The translations under genes and the position numbers were made by a program. Of a stretch of 55,695 bases of DNA, positions 9,318 to 17,313 are shown in pieces. How positions within the stretch are numbered: position 1 is the first letter of the stretch; each line of letters opens with the position of its first letter. The stretch is from Pseudomonadota bacterium (GTDB lineage Bacteria > Myxococcota_A > UBA796 > GCA-2862545). The notes beneath the pieces were generated by a model. The model ran no database searches, was not told the origin of the DNA, and was given only the letters and a program-made list of their open reading frames with translations. Where the stretch lies: positions 1 to 55,695 of the forward strand of contig CANJMY010000014.1 in NCBI GenBank assembly GCA_947475315.1, given 5' to 3'.

Positions 9318-9832
9318 TCGAAGGCGACGTGCTCGTCTCCCCGAGCGTGGGCACCTGGCGGCCCACGGTGGCCTTGGGCGCGCCGCTCGCCGAGGGCGCT
9401 CGCCTGGGCGAACTGATCCGCGACGGGCGTCCGCTGGAGGTCCGCGCGCCTGCGGGTGTGTCGGGCGTGGCGCTGATCGTGGCCCCGTCCGGCGCGTGGG
9501 TCGCGTACGGCGACGCGCTGGTGACGCGCGGCGACGGCGCGCTGGCGGGCGTGGCCGCGGCTGGACCGGCGGCGGTCGCGGGCGGCCCGGAGGGCGCCGT
9601 CGCGGTGCGCGCCGAGACCGACGGTACGATCTACCTGTCGTCCGAGCCCGGCGCGCCGTCGTTCGCGGCGGTGGGCGCCAAGGTGGCGGCGCACGCGACG
9701 CTGGCCCTGGTCGAGGTGATGAAGACGTTCACGCCGGTGCGCTCGGCGGCTGCGGGGACGGTGGCGCGCGTCGACGTGTCGACCGGACAGGCGGTTCGTG
9801 AAGGTCAGGTCCTCTTCTGGTTGGAGGTCTAG
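9302..9832 (+). CDS. Biotin carboxyl carrier protein with a second, lysine-less barrel-like lobe
   Basis: Carries biotin between the carboxylase and the carboxyltransferase. The C-terminal ~70 residues are a biotinyl domain: [10 protein letters not shown] with acceptor Lys141, 35 residues before the end, followed by the second half [25 protein letters not shown]. Residues ~6-75 look like a diverged copy of the same fold ([10 protein letters not shown], then [10 protein letters not shown] and [13 protein letters not shown]) but have no MK pair, so this lobe cannot be biotinylated. GTG is the start, with GGAGG four bases before it. The 176-residue length fits family members with an extra N-terminal region. 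It overlaps both neighbours. Confidence 0.85.
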   Translation: MREALIEGDVLVSPSVGTWRPTVALGAPLAEGARLGELIRDGRPLEVRAPAGVSGVALIVAPSGAWVAYGDALVTRGDGALAGVAAAGPAAVAGGPEGAVAVRAETDGTIYLSSEPGAPSFAAVGAKVAAHATLALVEVMKTFTPVRSAAAGTVARVDVSTGQAVREGQVLFWLEV

Positions 9833-11118
9833 TGCCCACAGCACACAGCGTGGAAGTCCCGCAGCTCATGGTGCTGCCGTTTGCGATCCTCCTGCTGTGC
9901 ATCGCCGCGCTGCCGTTGGCGGTGGGCCACTGGTGGGAGCACAACAAGAACAAGGGCCTCGTCGCGGGCGCGCTGTCGCTCCCGGTGATCGCCTGGCTGC
10001 TCGCCAACGACCCCGCGCACCTGAGCCACACCGCCGCCGAGTACGTGTCGTTCATCGTGCTGCTCGGGTCGCTGTTCACCATCTCGGGCGGCCTGTTCCT
10101 CAACGGTGACCTGAAGGCGACGCCGCTGGTGAACGTGGGCTTCCTGGCGCTGGGGGCCGTGCTCGCGAACTTCATCGGCACCACCGGCGCGTCCATGCTG
10201 CTGATCCGGCCACTCCTGCGCACCAACTCAGAGCGCGAGCGGGTGGTGCACACGGTCGTGTTCTTCATCTTCATCGTGAGCAACGTGGGCGGCTGCCTGA
10301 CGCCGCTCGGCGATCCGCCCCTGTTCATGGGCTACATGCGCGGCGTGCCCTTCACGTGGACCTTGAGCCTGTGGCCCGAGTGGCTCGGCGTGGTGTGCGC
10401 GCTGCTGACGATCTACTTCGTGTGGGACTCGATCGAGGTCCGCAAGGAGACGGCGGCGGCGCTGCGCCTGGATTTGGAGTCCTACGAGCCGCTGCGCCTG
10501 ATGGGCGGCGGCAACCTGCTGCTGCTGCTCGGCGTGGTGCTGGCGGTGGCGCTGGTGCCGACCGCCATCGTGCGGGACGGCATCCTGATCGCGCTTTCGC
10601 TGGCCTCGCTCAAGCTCACCCGGCCGGAGGTGCACGAGCGCAACGGCTTCGGCTGGGGGCCCATCGTCGAGGTGGCCGTGCTGTTCGCGGGCATCTTCAT
10701 CACCATGGTGCCCGCGCTGCTGTACCTGGAGGCGCACGGCGCCAGCCTGGGCGTGAACACGCCGCGCGAGTTCTTCTGGGCGACCGGCCTGCTTTCGAGC
10801 TTCCTGGACAACGCGCCGACCTACCTGACGTTCGCGTCCACCGCGGCCGGCCTGGAGGCGGTCACGCACCCGGGCGTCACCGCGCAGGACCTCTCCACGC
10901 TGCTCGCCACGCCCGACGGCCCCGCGATGCTCCGCGCCATCTCGTTGGGCTCGGTGTTCATGGGGGCCAACAGCTACATCGGCAACGGCCCGAACTTCAT
11001 GGTGAAGGCCATCGCCGACAGCGCAGGCGTGAAGACGCCGAGCTTCTTCGGCTACATGGCGTACTCGGTGGGGATCTTGATCCCGCTGTTCGTCATCGTG
11101 TCGATCGTCGCGTTCTAG
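9832..11118 (+). CDS. NhaD-like Na+/H+ antiporter (ion transporter superfamily)
   Basis: A 428-residue membrane protein with about eleven hydrophobic helices and the ArsB/NhaD-type pattern. It has SGGLFLNGDLKATP, an N-terminal hairpin region FIGTTGASMLLIRPLLR followed by SNVGGCLTPLGDPPLFMGY, and a second inverted repeat with LLSSFLDNAPTYLTF and GANSYIGNGPNFMVK. These paired Asn/Asp/Pro-rich re-entrant segments are typical of this superfamily of Na+/H+ antiporters. GTG 9832 is chosen (GGAGG four bases upstream, overlap with the carrier-protein stop). An antiporter as the last gene of a biotin-enzyme operon suggests coupling of carboxylation to cation or pH balance. It shows no similarity to the GcdB sodium-pumping subunit. 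Confidence 0.8.
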   Translation: MPTAHSVEVPQLMVLPFAILLLCIAALPLAVGHWWEHNKNKGLVAGALSLPVIAWLLANDPAHLSHTAAEYVSFIVLLGSLFTISGGLFLNGDLKATPLVNVGFLALGAVLANFIGTTGASMLLIRPLLRTNSERERVVHTVVFFIFIVSNVGGCLTPLGDPPLFMGYMRGVPFTWTLSLWPEWLGVVCALLTIYFVWDSIEVRKETAAALRLDLESYEPLRLMGGGNLLLLLGVVLAVALVPTAIVRDGILIALSLASLKLTRPEVHERNGFGWGPIVEVAVLFAGIFITMVPALLYLEAHGASLGVNTPREFFWATGLLSSFLDNAPTYLTFASTAAGLEAVTHPGVTAQDLSTLLATPDGPAMLRAISLGSVFMGANSYIGNGPNFMVKAIADSAGVKTPSFFGYMAYSVGILIPLFVIVSIVAF

Positions 11119-11852
11119 GCGGCCGGGCGAAGGTCCGCCGCGAAGTACACGTCGAAGCGGACCGCCTTTCCTTCGAACTGATGGCGGGGCTTGCCGAGCA
11201 CGGCGGCGCGGTGCGGGCGCTTGATCGCCACCCGCGGGGCGGCGCGGAGCGCGCTGGCCAGCAAGGTGGGCAGGGCGGCCTCGTCTGGGTCGGCGAGCTG
11301 CGCCAGGAACTGCATCTGCGCGCGCGAGGCCGCCTTCTTGCCGTCGTCGCCGAACATCGGATCGATGAGGATCGCGTCGATCGCGTGGCCCTCGGACGAC
11401 AGCTCATCCAGCACCTGAGCGCTGTCGGCGTGGCGAAGGCTCAAGCGCGCGGCGACGTCGGCGAAGGGCGGGCCGGCGGCGCGCGATCGTTGCAGTCCAT
11501 CCTCAAGCAAAGCGTGGATGATCTTGCTTCGCTCGACGCAAATCACGGTGCATCCGAGGCGCGCCAACGCGAGGCTGTCGGTGCCCAAGCCGGCGGTGGC
11601 GTCCACGATCGTGGCGCCCGTGGGCTTGAGGCCGAGCGCGCGCGGCAGCAGGTCGCGCAGGGTGGTGCTGGTGGCGCGGCGCCAGGTCTCAGGGGCGGTG
11701 AAGTCGACGCACAGCGGCCGCGGGGCGCCGGGTCGGGCGTCGACCAGGCACAGGCGTCCGTCTCGCGACTCCAGCGTCAGGTGTGGGGGCAGGGTGGCAA
11801 GGTCGGGGAGCACGCGAGCCACCTCCAAGACGGGCGCGACCGCCGCCGCCAT
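11115..11852 (-). CDS. rsmJ: RsmJ-like SAM-dependent methyltransferase
   Basis: Likely 16S rRNA (guanine1516-N2)-methyltransferase. Evidence is the SAM-binding motif IVDATAGLGTDSLALARLG, an acidic ribose-binding segment VICVERS, LIDPMFGDDGKKAASRAQM, which corresponds to the RsmJ DPMFP motif, and AAPRVAIKRPHRAAVLG near the end. The 245-residue form starting at MAAAVAPVLEV matches the family length. A longer form starting at 11933 (MSTSKPKH) is possible; it would overlap the start codon of the divergent lipoprotein gene on the other strand. No strong Shine-Dalgarno decides between them. The gene is convergent with the antiporter gene, with four shared bases at the stops. Confidence 0.75.
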   Translation of the reverse strand: MAAAVAPVLEVARVLPDLATLPPHLTLESRDGRLCLVDARPGAPRPLCVDFTAPETWRRATSTTLRDLLPRALGLKPTGATIVDATAGLGTDSLALARLGCTVICVERSKIIHALLEDGLQRSRAAGPPFADVAARLSLRHADSAQVLDELSSEGHAIDAILIDPMFGDDGKKAASRAQMQFLAQLADPDEAALPTLLASALRAAPRVAIKRPHRAAVLGKPRHQFEGKAVRFDVYFAADLRPAA

Positions 11853-11931
11853 AGCGCGATCGGCCCCGCAGCGGAGCGCGGCGCTTGCGGGGATCGGCCT
11901 GGATGATGCATGCTTCGGTTTGGAGGTGCTC

Positions 11932-12891
11932 ATGCGTCCGTCCCCCTTGCTGCTGGCCATCGTGTCCGCGCTGTCGGCCTGCGGGTCCGAGAAGACGATG
12001 TGCATCACGGTGGACACGGACGCCCAGTCCTGCCCGGCGGCGGCGGACGTGGCCAAGGCTGACCTGTTCGACCCGGGCGACTGCAACGAGCAGGTGGTCA
12101 CCAAGATCACCACCGAGGGGGAGCTGACCTCGATCGGCTACCTCCCGGACATGCAGACGCCGGCGTGCTGCTACACGGTGCTCGCCTACCAGAAGGACCC
12201 CACCTCGCAGTGCGTGATCGGTCGCCCGTTCGACGGCGACCTGCACGCTGAGGTGGTGCATGAAGGGGGCGCGCTCGATCGCGTGGCCCAGGCGTGGATC
12301 GCGGCGGCGAGCGGCGAGCACGCGTCGGTCGCGGCCTTCGCGCGGCTGTCGATGGAGCTGATGGCCCATGGCGCGCCGCTCGACCTGCTGCGCGACGTGC
12401 ACGCCGCCGCGCTCGAGGAGGTGGAGCACACCGAGCTGTGCCTGAGCGTCGCGCGTCGCATGGGCGCGGTCGGGGCGCGGATGGGCGCGTTCCCGTTCCA
12501 GGCGCCGGTCACCCCCGCGCGCAGCTTGGTCGACATCGCCGTGGACGCGGTGCGCGAGGGCTGCCTGGTGGAGACGCTGGGCGCGCACGTCGCCATGGTC
12601 GCCGCCGACGCCTGCACGGACGCCGACCTGGGCGCCCTGCTCCGGGGCATCGCCGAGGACGAGGCCCGGCACGCGGTGCTGTCGTGGCGGGTGGTGGCGT
12701 GGGCGATGTCGGTGGGCGGCGAGGAGGTGCGGCGCGCCGTCTACGCCGCGCTGGTGGCCCCGGTCGACCGCATGGACACGAGCTCGATCGCGCTGCGATC
12801 CGGAATCGACGAGGCGTGGTTCGAGCGTGTGATCGTGTCGGGCGTGGACGAAGTGCTGACCCCGGCCGCCCAGGCGCTCTGGGCGGCGTGA
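11932..12891 (+). CDS. Lipoprotein with C-terminal ferritin-like diiron domain
   Basis: A secreted lipoprotein: signal peptide with lipobox LSAC at residues ~14-17. Residues ~20-95 form a Cys-rich linker (ACCYTVLAYQ). Residues ~110-319 form a four-helix ferritin-like domain. Metal-ligand motifs are seen in each helix: SGEHASVAAF, AALEEVEHTELCL, EGCLVETLGAH and EDEARHAVLSW, giving the two E...ExxH pairs expected for a diiron site. Diiron domains are usually cytoplasmic, so placement outside the cytoplasm is notable. ATG 11932 has GGAGG five bases upstream. No redox partner is adjacent. Function (iron handling, peroxide reduction or an oxidase) is unknown. Confidence 0.8.
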   Translation: MRPSPLLLAIVSALSACGSEKTMCITVDTDAQSCPAAADVAKADLFDPGDCNEQVVTKITTEGELTSIGYLPDMQTPACCYTVLAYQKDPTSQCVIGRPFDGDLHAEVVHEGGALDRVAQAWIAAASGEHASVAAFARLSMELMAHGAPLDLLRDVHAAALEEVEHTELCLSVARRMGAVGARMGAFPFQAPVTPARSLVDIAVDAVREGCLVETLGAHVAMVAADACTDADLGALLRGIAEDEARHAVLSWRVVAWAMSVGGEEVRRAVYAALVAPVDRMDTSSIALRSGIDEAWFERVIVSGVDEVLTPAAQALWAA

Positions 12892-12982
12892 AGCCGTTCG
12901 CCCCGGGGCTCCTGCGCCGTCGGGTGACGCGTCGCGGCAGCGGCTCGCGCGCCGCAGCGGTCCCGCGTGTCCGTTCGGTCCG

Positions 12983-14998
12983 CTACAGCGCCAGCGCAAC
13001 CCGGGTCGCCTGGTTGATCGCCCGCTTGGCGTCGAGCTCGCTCGCCTCGTCGGCGCCGCCAATGCGCGTCACGGCCAAGCCCGCGGCCTTGAGCGACTCC
13101 TCCAGGTCCCGGTTGGGCTCCTGGCCCGCGCAGACCACGATGGTGTCGACGTCCAGAACGCGCGGCTGGCCGGAGACGCGCACGTGCAGGCCGGCGTCGT
13201 CCACGCGGTCGTAGGCGACGTCGTCGAGGAAGCCGACCCCGGCCTTCTGGACGGACGCGCGGTGGATCCAGCCGGTGGTCTTGCCCAGGCGTGCGCCCAC
13301 GCGACCGCGCGTGCGCTGGCAGATCACCACGTCACGGGCGGGCGGGGCGTCTACCGGCTCGACCAGACCGCCGCGTGACTCCGCGGTGGTGTCGATGCCC
13401 CAGGTCTTGGCGAAGCTCTCGAAGGTCTCCTGGCCGCCCGAGTGGACGAGCAGCTCGGCCACGTCGAACCCGATGCCGCCGGCGCCGATCACGGCGACGC
13501 GCTTGCCGACCTGCGAGGGGTCGCGGATGACGTCGGCGTACATCAGCACGTTGGCACGCTCCGAGCCCGGGAAGCGCACCCGACGCGCGTGCACGCCGGT
13601 GGCGAGCAGCACGTGGTCGAAGCCGGCGAGCGTGTCGGCCGTGGCGCGCGTGTTCAGCTTCACGTCGACGCCGGTCACCTCGAGCTTGCGGCGGAAGTAG
13701 CGCAGCGTCTCGTGGAACTCCTCCTTGCCGGGGATGCGCTTGGCCAGGTTGAACTGACCGCCCACCTCGTCCGACGCCTCGAAGAGCGTGACGTGGTGGC
13801 CGCGCTCCGCGAGCGTGGTGGACGCGGCCAGACCCGCAGGCCCCGCGCCGACGACCGCGACCTTCTTGGGCGTGGCGGCGGGCGTGAGCACCATCTCCGC
13901 CTCATGGCAGGCGTAGGGGTTCACCAGGCAGCTCGCGTGCTTGTTCTCGAACACGTGGTCGAGGCAGGCCTGGTTGCAGCCGATGCAGGTGTCGATCTCG
14001 TCCTCGCGGCCGGTCGCGGACTTGTTCACCCAGTCCGGGTCGGCCAGGAACGGGCGGGCCATCGACACCATGTCGGCGTGGCCTTCCGCGAGCACGCGCT
14101 CGGCGGTGACCGGCTCGTTGATGCGGTTGGACGTGACGAGCGGCACGCTGACGTGCGGGCGCAGCTTGGCGGTGACCCAGGTGAACGCGGCGCGCGGCAC
14201 CGAGGTGGCGATGGTGGGGACCCGCGCCTCGTGCCAGCCGATGCCGGTGTTGATCATCGAGACGCCGGCCTTCTCCAGCTCCTTGGCCAGGTGCACGACC
14301 TCGTCCCAGGTGGAGCCGTTCTCGACCAGGTCGAGGAGCGACAGGCGGTAGAGGATCACGAAGTCGCTGCCAGCCGCCTCGCGCACCGCGCGCACGATCG
14401 CGAGCGGGAAGCGGATGCGCTGCTCAAACGTGCCGCCCCAGCGGTCGGTGCGGTGGTTGGTGCGCGCCGCCACGAACTGGTGGATCAGGTAGCCCTCGCT
14501 GCCCATGATCTCGACGCCGTCGTAGCCGGCGACCTTGGCCATCTGCGCGCAGGTCGCGAAGTCGCGGATGGTGCGCTCGACGCCTGCGTCCGACAGCGCG
14601 CGCGGGCGGAACATGGAGATCGGCGACTTGATGTCCGACGCCGACACACACAGCGGGTGGTAGCCGTAGCGGCCCGCGTGCAGGATCTGCAGGAGGATCC
14701 GACCGTCGGCCTCGTGCACGGGATCGGTCACTGCGCGGTGCTTGTAGGCCTCCCAGCGGTTGGACAGGCGCCCGGCGAGCGGCTTGACCCACCCCTCGGC
14801 GTTCGGCGCGAAGCCGCCGGTGACGATCAAGCCCACGCCGCCCTCGGCGCGGCGTCGGAAGTACGCGCCCAGGTTGGTGAGCGGGCCGACCTGCTCCTCC
14901 AGCCCGACGTGCATCGACCCCATGAGCGTGCGGTTCTTCAGCGTGAGGTGACCGACCTGCAGCGGCGAGAGCAGGTGCGGGTAGGGCGTCGCGTTCAC
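12983..14998 (-). CDS. fadH: 2,4-dienoyl-CoA reductase (FadH-type Old Yellow Enzyme family)
   Basis: Reduces 2,4-dienoyl-CoA intermediates during beta-oxidation of unsaturated fatty acids using NADPH, FMN, FAD and a 4Fe-4S cluster. At 671 residues it matches E. coli FadH. Domains in order: an FMN-binding TIM barrel (LLSPLQVGHLTLKNR, ILHAGRYGY, RTNHRTDRWGG), the cluster ligands CIGCNQACLD...CLVNPYAC at about residues 335-360, and an FAD/NADPH domain (VAVVGAGPAGLAA, then VAVIGAGGIGFDVAE). GTG 14998 was chosen because it overlaps the stop of the upstream adenosyltransferase gene (GTGA) and the product begins at the usual place. Confidence 0.9.
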   Translation of the reverse strand: MNATPYPHLLSPLQVGHLTLKNRTLMGSMHVGLEEQVGPLTNLGAYFRRRAEGGVGLIVTGGFAPNAEGWVKPLAGRLSNRWEAYKHRAVTDPVHEADGRILLQILHAGRYGYHPLCVSASDIKSPISMFRPRALSDAGVERTIRDFATCAQMAKVAGYDGVEIMGSEGYLIHQFVAARTNHRTDRWGGTFEQRIRFPLAIVRAVREAAGSDFVILYRLSLLDLVENGSTWDEVVHLAKELEKAGVSMINTGIGWHEARVPTIATSVPRAAFTWVTAKLRPHVSVPLVTSNRINEPVTAERVLAEGHADMVSMARPFLADPDWVNKSATGREDEIDTCIGCNQACLDHVFENKHASCLVNPYACHEAEMVLTPAATPKKVAVVGAGPAGLAASTTLAERGHHVTLFEASDEVGGQFNLAKRIPGKEEFHETLRYFRRKLEVTGVDVKLNTRATADTLAGFDHVLLATGVHARRVRFPGSERANVLMYADVIRDPSQVGKRVAVIGAGGIGFDVAELLVHSGGQETFESFAKTWGIDTTAESRGGLVEPVDAPPARDVVICQRTRGRVGARLGKTTGWIHRASVQKAGVGFLDDVAYDRVDDAGLHVRVSGQPRVLDVDTIVVCAGQEPNRDLEESLKAAGLAVTRIGGADEASELDAKRAINQATRVALAL

Positions 14999-15585
14999 GA
15001 CGACGTCCGCTTGGCCCACAGGACCTCGGGCACATTGCCCGCCTTGGCGGCCCAGCGGCCCAGGACGAACAGCAGGTCCGAGAGGCGGTTGAGGTAGATC
15101 AGACCACCGTCGCCCACGTCGTCCGCGTGCAGCCGCAGCGTCACGACGATGCGCTCCGCGCGGCGGCACACCGTGCGCGCTTGGTGCAGGAAGCTGCCGA
15201 CCACGCCGCCGCCCGGGAGCACAAACTCCTTGAGCGGGGGCAGCTCGTCGTTGAACGCGTCGATCCAATTCTCCATGCGGGTCGCGTCGGCCGGGCCGAG
15301 CCGCTGCATGGTGGGCCAGCGGTCCGCGGCCGGCGTGGCGAGGTCCGCGCCCAGGTCGAAGAGATCATTCTGGACCTCCGCGAGCGGGGCATCCAGGCGG
15401 GCCCGATCGACGTCCGACATGGGCTCCCGCGCGAGGAACGTACGCACCAGTCCGATCACCGCGTTGAGCTCGTCCACCGTGCCATACGACTCGATGCGGA
15501 TGTCGTCCTTGGAGACCTCAGACCCGCCCACCAGGTGGGTCGTTCCCTTGTCCCCGGTGCGGGTGTAGACGCGCGTGATCCGCAT
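14995..15585 (-). CDS. Cob(I)alamin adenosyltransferase, PduO/MMAB type
   Basis: Transfers adenosyl from ATP to cob(I)alamin, making coenzyme B12 for mutases such as methylmalonyl-CoA mutase. The N-terminal ATP loop TRTGDKGTTHLVGG, ESYGTVDELNAVIG, QNDLFDLGADLATP, the block CRRAERIVV and the C-terminal LNRLSDLLFVLGRWA are all typical. The start MRITRVYT is preferred over an ATG 36 bases upstream because the family begins directly with the TRTGD motif. It is translationally coupled to fadH. With the biotin-dependent carboxylase genes 4-9 kb away, it suggests a propionyl-CoA to succinyl-CoA route, though no mutase gene is in view. Confidence 0.9.
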   Translation of the reverse strand: MRITRVYTRTGDKGTTHLVGGSEVSKDDIRIESYGTVDELNAVIGLVRTFLAREPMSDVDRARLDAPLAEVQNDLFDLGADLATPAADRWPTMQRLGPADATRMENWIDAFNDELPPLKEFVLPGGGVVGSFLHQARTVCRRAERIVVTLRLHADDVGDGGLIYLNRLSDLLFVLGRWAAKAGNVPEVLWAKRTSS

Positions 15586-15669
15586 GATGCCTCCACGCGC
15601 GGAACGTGCCGCACGAGCCACGCGGCGTTAGCACGGCGCCACGTCGGTCGAAAGGCCGCGGAGGTCCCG

Positions 15670-16428
15670 TTGCGTCGTAGTGTGCCTGTGCGAAGCCTCC
15701 GTGGAGCGGATCCTGTCGGTGTCGAGATCGAGGTGAACGGACTGGCGGCCAAGCCGCTGGGGCAGATCGCGCCTGAGAACGTGGCCGACCTGTTCGCCAT
15801 CTCCGCCAAAGAGGACCTGCCCCCCGGTCTGCGTGTCCGCCTGCGTGGCGTGGACGAGCGCCTCACCCGTCAGGTGGAGGATCTCCCGAACGGAAGCCCG
15901 TTCCTCGACTGGATCGAAGGGCTGGCCGAGCTGCCCGCCGCGCGTGTGCCGTACACGCTGCGCGCGGTGGTCGCCGCCGAGATCGAGGCGCCCAAGCGTG
16001 GCATCCCCGAGTGCGCCGCCGCCACCGCGTTGATGGAGGCCTGGGCGTCGTTCGAGCCCGAGCCCTTCTCGTTCGCGGCGCCCAAGATGATCCCCAAGAA
16101 GATGACGGCGGCCGCGGCTCCGCGTGAGGCGCAGCGTCCGCGCGAGCGTCGTGCGGTCGAGGCCCGCCCCGAGCGCACGCGCGTGGTGGTCGAGGTCGAC
16201 AAGGAGCGCGTCGCGTGGATCCGCGCCACGGCGCTCGATCGACTGCAGCCGGCGTCCGAGCGGGGCCTGCTGGAGGCCGTGCTGTTCGCGGGCCTGCAGC
16301 ACCGCGCCCGCGAGCTGTACCCGGACATGCAGGGCCACGAGATCCGCAAGGTTCTGGAGACCATGGCCGAGCGCGGCGACGTGAAGCACTCCGCGGGTCG
16401 GTGGACGAGGCCGCTCCGCGGGCGATAG
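15670..16428 (+). CDS. Unknown protein with winged-helix-like C-terminus
   Basis: Not recognised. The 252-residue product has three parts: an N-terminal ~120 residues of mixed alpha/beta type, a basic Arg/Ala/Pro-rich linker (~130-165), and a C-terminal ~85 residues. The C-terminal part ends in EIRKVLETMAERGDVKHSAGRWTR, which has the helix-turn-wing look of a winged-helix domain. Codon use matches neighbouring genes, so it is likely real. The TTG start at 15670 is chosen because GGAGG lies five bases before it; GTG codons at 15682 and 15688 lack such a site. It is divergent from the adenosyltransferase gene and followed by tRNA-Leu. A nucleic-acid-binding role is only a guess. Confidence 0.6.
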   Translation: MRRSVPVRSLRGADPVGVEIEVNGLAAKPLGQIAPENVADLFAISAKEDLPPGLRVRLRGVDERLTRQVEDLPNGSPFLDWIEGLAELPAARVPYTLRAVVAAEIEAPKRGIPECAAATALMEAWASFEPEPFSFAAPKMIPKKMTAAAAPREAQRPRERRAVEARPERTRVVVEVDKERVAWIRATALDRLQPASERGLLEAVLFAGLQHRARELYPDMQGHEIRKVLETMAERGDVKHSAGRWTRPLRGR

Positions 16429-16455
16429 AGGCCAGACACATTGTTGAGACCCCTT

Positions 16456-16538
16456 GGGGGCGTGGCGGAATGGTAGACGCCCCGGACTCAAAATCCGGTG
16501 CCCACAAAGGCGTGCGAGTTCGAGTCTCGCCGCCCCCA
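16456..16538 (+). tRNA. tRNA-Leu (anticodon CAA)
   Basis: The acceptor stem GGGGGCG pairs with CGCCCCC, with discriminator A. The D-arm has the class II form TGGCGGAATGGTAGACGCC. The anticodon stem CCGGA/TCCGG encloses the loop CTCAAAA, giving anticodon CAA (reads UUG). A long variable arm and a TTCGAGTC T-loop follow, as expected for leucine tRNA. No CCA is encoded. Confidence 0.95.
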
Positions 16539-16602
16539 AACCTCAACAATCACCGAGTGACGACGCGCCGCGGGCCGCAAGCTGGCCGGGCGCCGGTCGT
16601 CG

Positions 16603-17175
16603 CTAGCGCATGACCCGCAGCCGCTTGAGCTCGCCGTAGCAGCGGGCGGTCGCTCGGACGTCGGCGAGCGCGCGGTGCGCGCCGTCAAAGCCCTCGCCGA
16701 ACAGCTTGTGGTGCAGCTCGGCGAGCGTGGGCCACTTGGGGCCGTACCGTCCGGGGAGCGCGCAGTAGCGCGTGGACTCGAGCATGGTGCAGCGGCGGGG
16801 GCGCGCCTCGACGACGTTGTCGCGGCCCGCGCGCAGCAGCTCCGCGCCCACGATCTTCTCGTCGAACGCGATGTTGTGGGCGAACAGCGTGTCCGCGGCA
16901 AGGATGCGCGGCGCGAGCGCGTCGAGCACCTCGGCGAGCGCGACGCCCTCAGCCAGGGCGCGCTCGGTGCTGATGCCGTGGATCGCCGCGGCGGCGTCGG
17001 GGATCACGAAGCCGTCTGGCCGGACGATGTGCTCGGCGCCGGCCAGCTCGCAGCCGTCCTCGTCGACCTCCAGCCAGGCGATCTGCACCAGGCGGGGCCA
17101 GTTGGTCAGGTCGGACGCGGGCGCGCGATAGTCGCGGGGGATCCCGGTGGTCTCGGTGTCGAAGAACAGGAGCAT
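16603..17175 (-). CDS. DnaQ-like 3'-5' exonuclease (DEDDh family)
   Basis: A 190-residue single-domain exonuclease of the DNA polymerase III epsilon/oligoribonuclease-like superfamily. Exo I is FFDTETTG at residues 4-11 with the catalytic Asp and Glu, Exo II is LFAHNIAFDEKI in mid-protein, and Exo III is HRALADVRAT near the end, with His and Asp six residues apart (DEDDh type). The short length and lack of extra domains mean it need not be the replicative proofreader; it may be a stand-alone DNA repair or RNA turnover enzyme. The start MLLFFDTETTG is chosen because the exonuclease fold begins there. A much longer open frame upstream on this strand is only antisense to the next gene. Confidence 0.88.
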   Translation of the reverse strand: MLLFFDTETTGIPRDYRAPASDLTNWPRLVQIAWLEVDEDGCELAGAEHIVRPDGFVIPDAAAAIHGISTERALAEGVALAEVLDALAPRILAADTLFAHNIAFDEKIVGAELLRAGRDNVVEARPRRCTMLESTRYCALPGRYGPKWPTLAELHHKLFGEGFDGAHRALADVRATARCYGELKRLRVMR

Positions 17176-17313
17176 GTCGGGTCCGGGGTCGGCGGTTCGG
17201 GTCAGCCGGGAGACTAGTGAGGCGGCCCGTGGTGGGCCAGGATTGGTGACCTTCATGGGGGTCGGCGGCGTCCCCTCAGCCGTGGTAAGCTCGCGCGCAT
17301 CGTGAGGTCTCCG

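Noticed and set aside
9832-11118. GcdB/OadB-type sodium-pumping decarboxylase beta subunit
   Set aside because: Sequence features match the NhaD/ion transporter superfamily, not the GcdB family.
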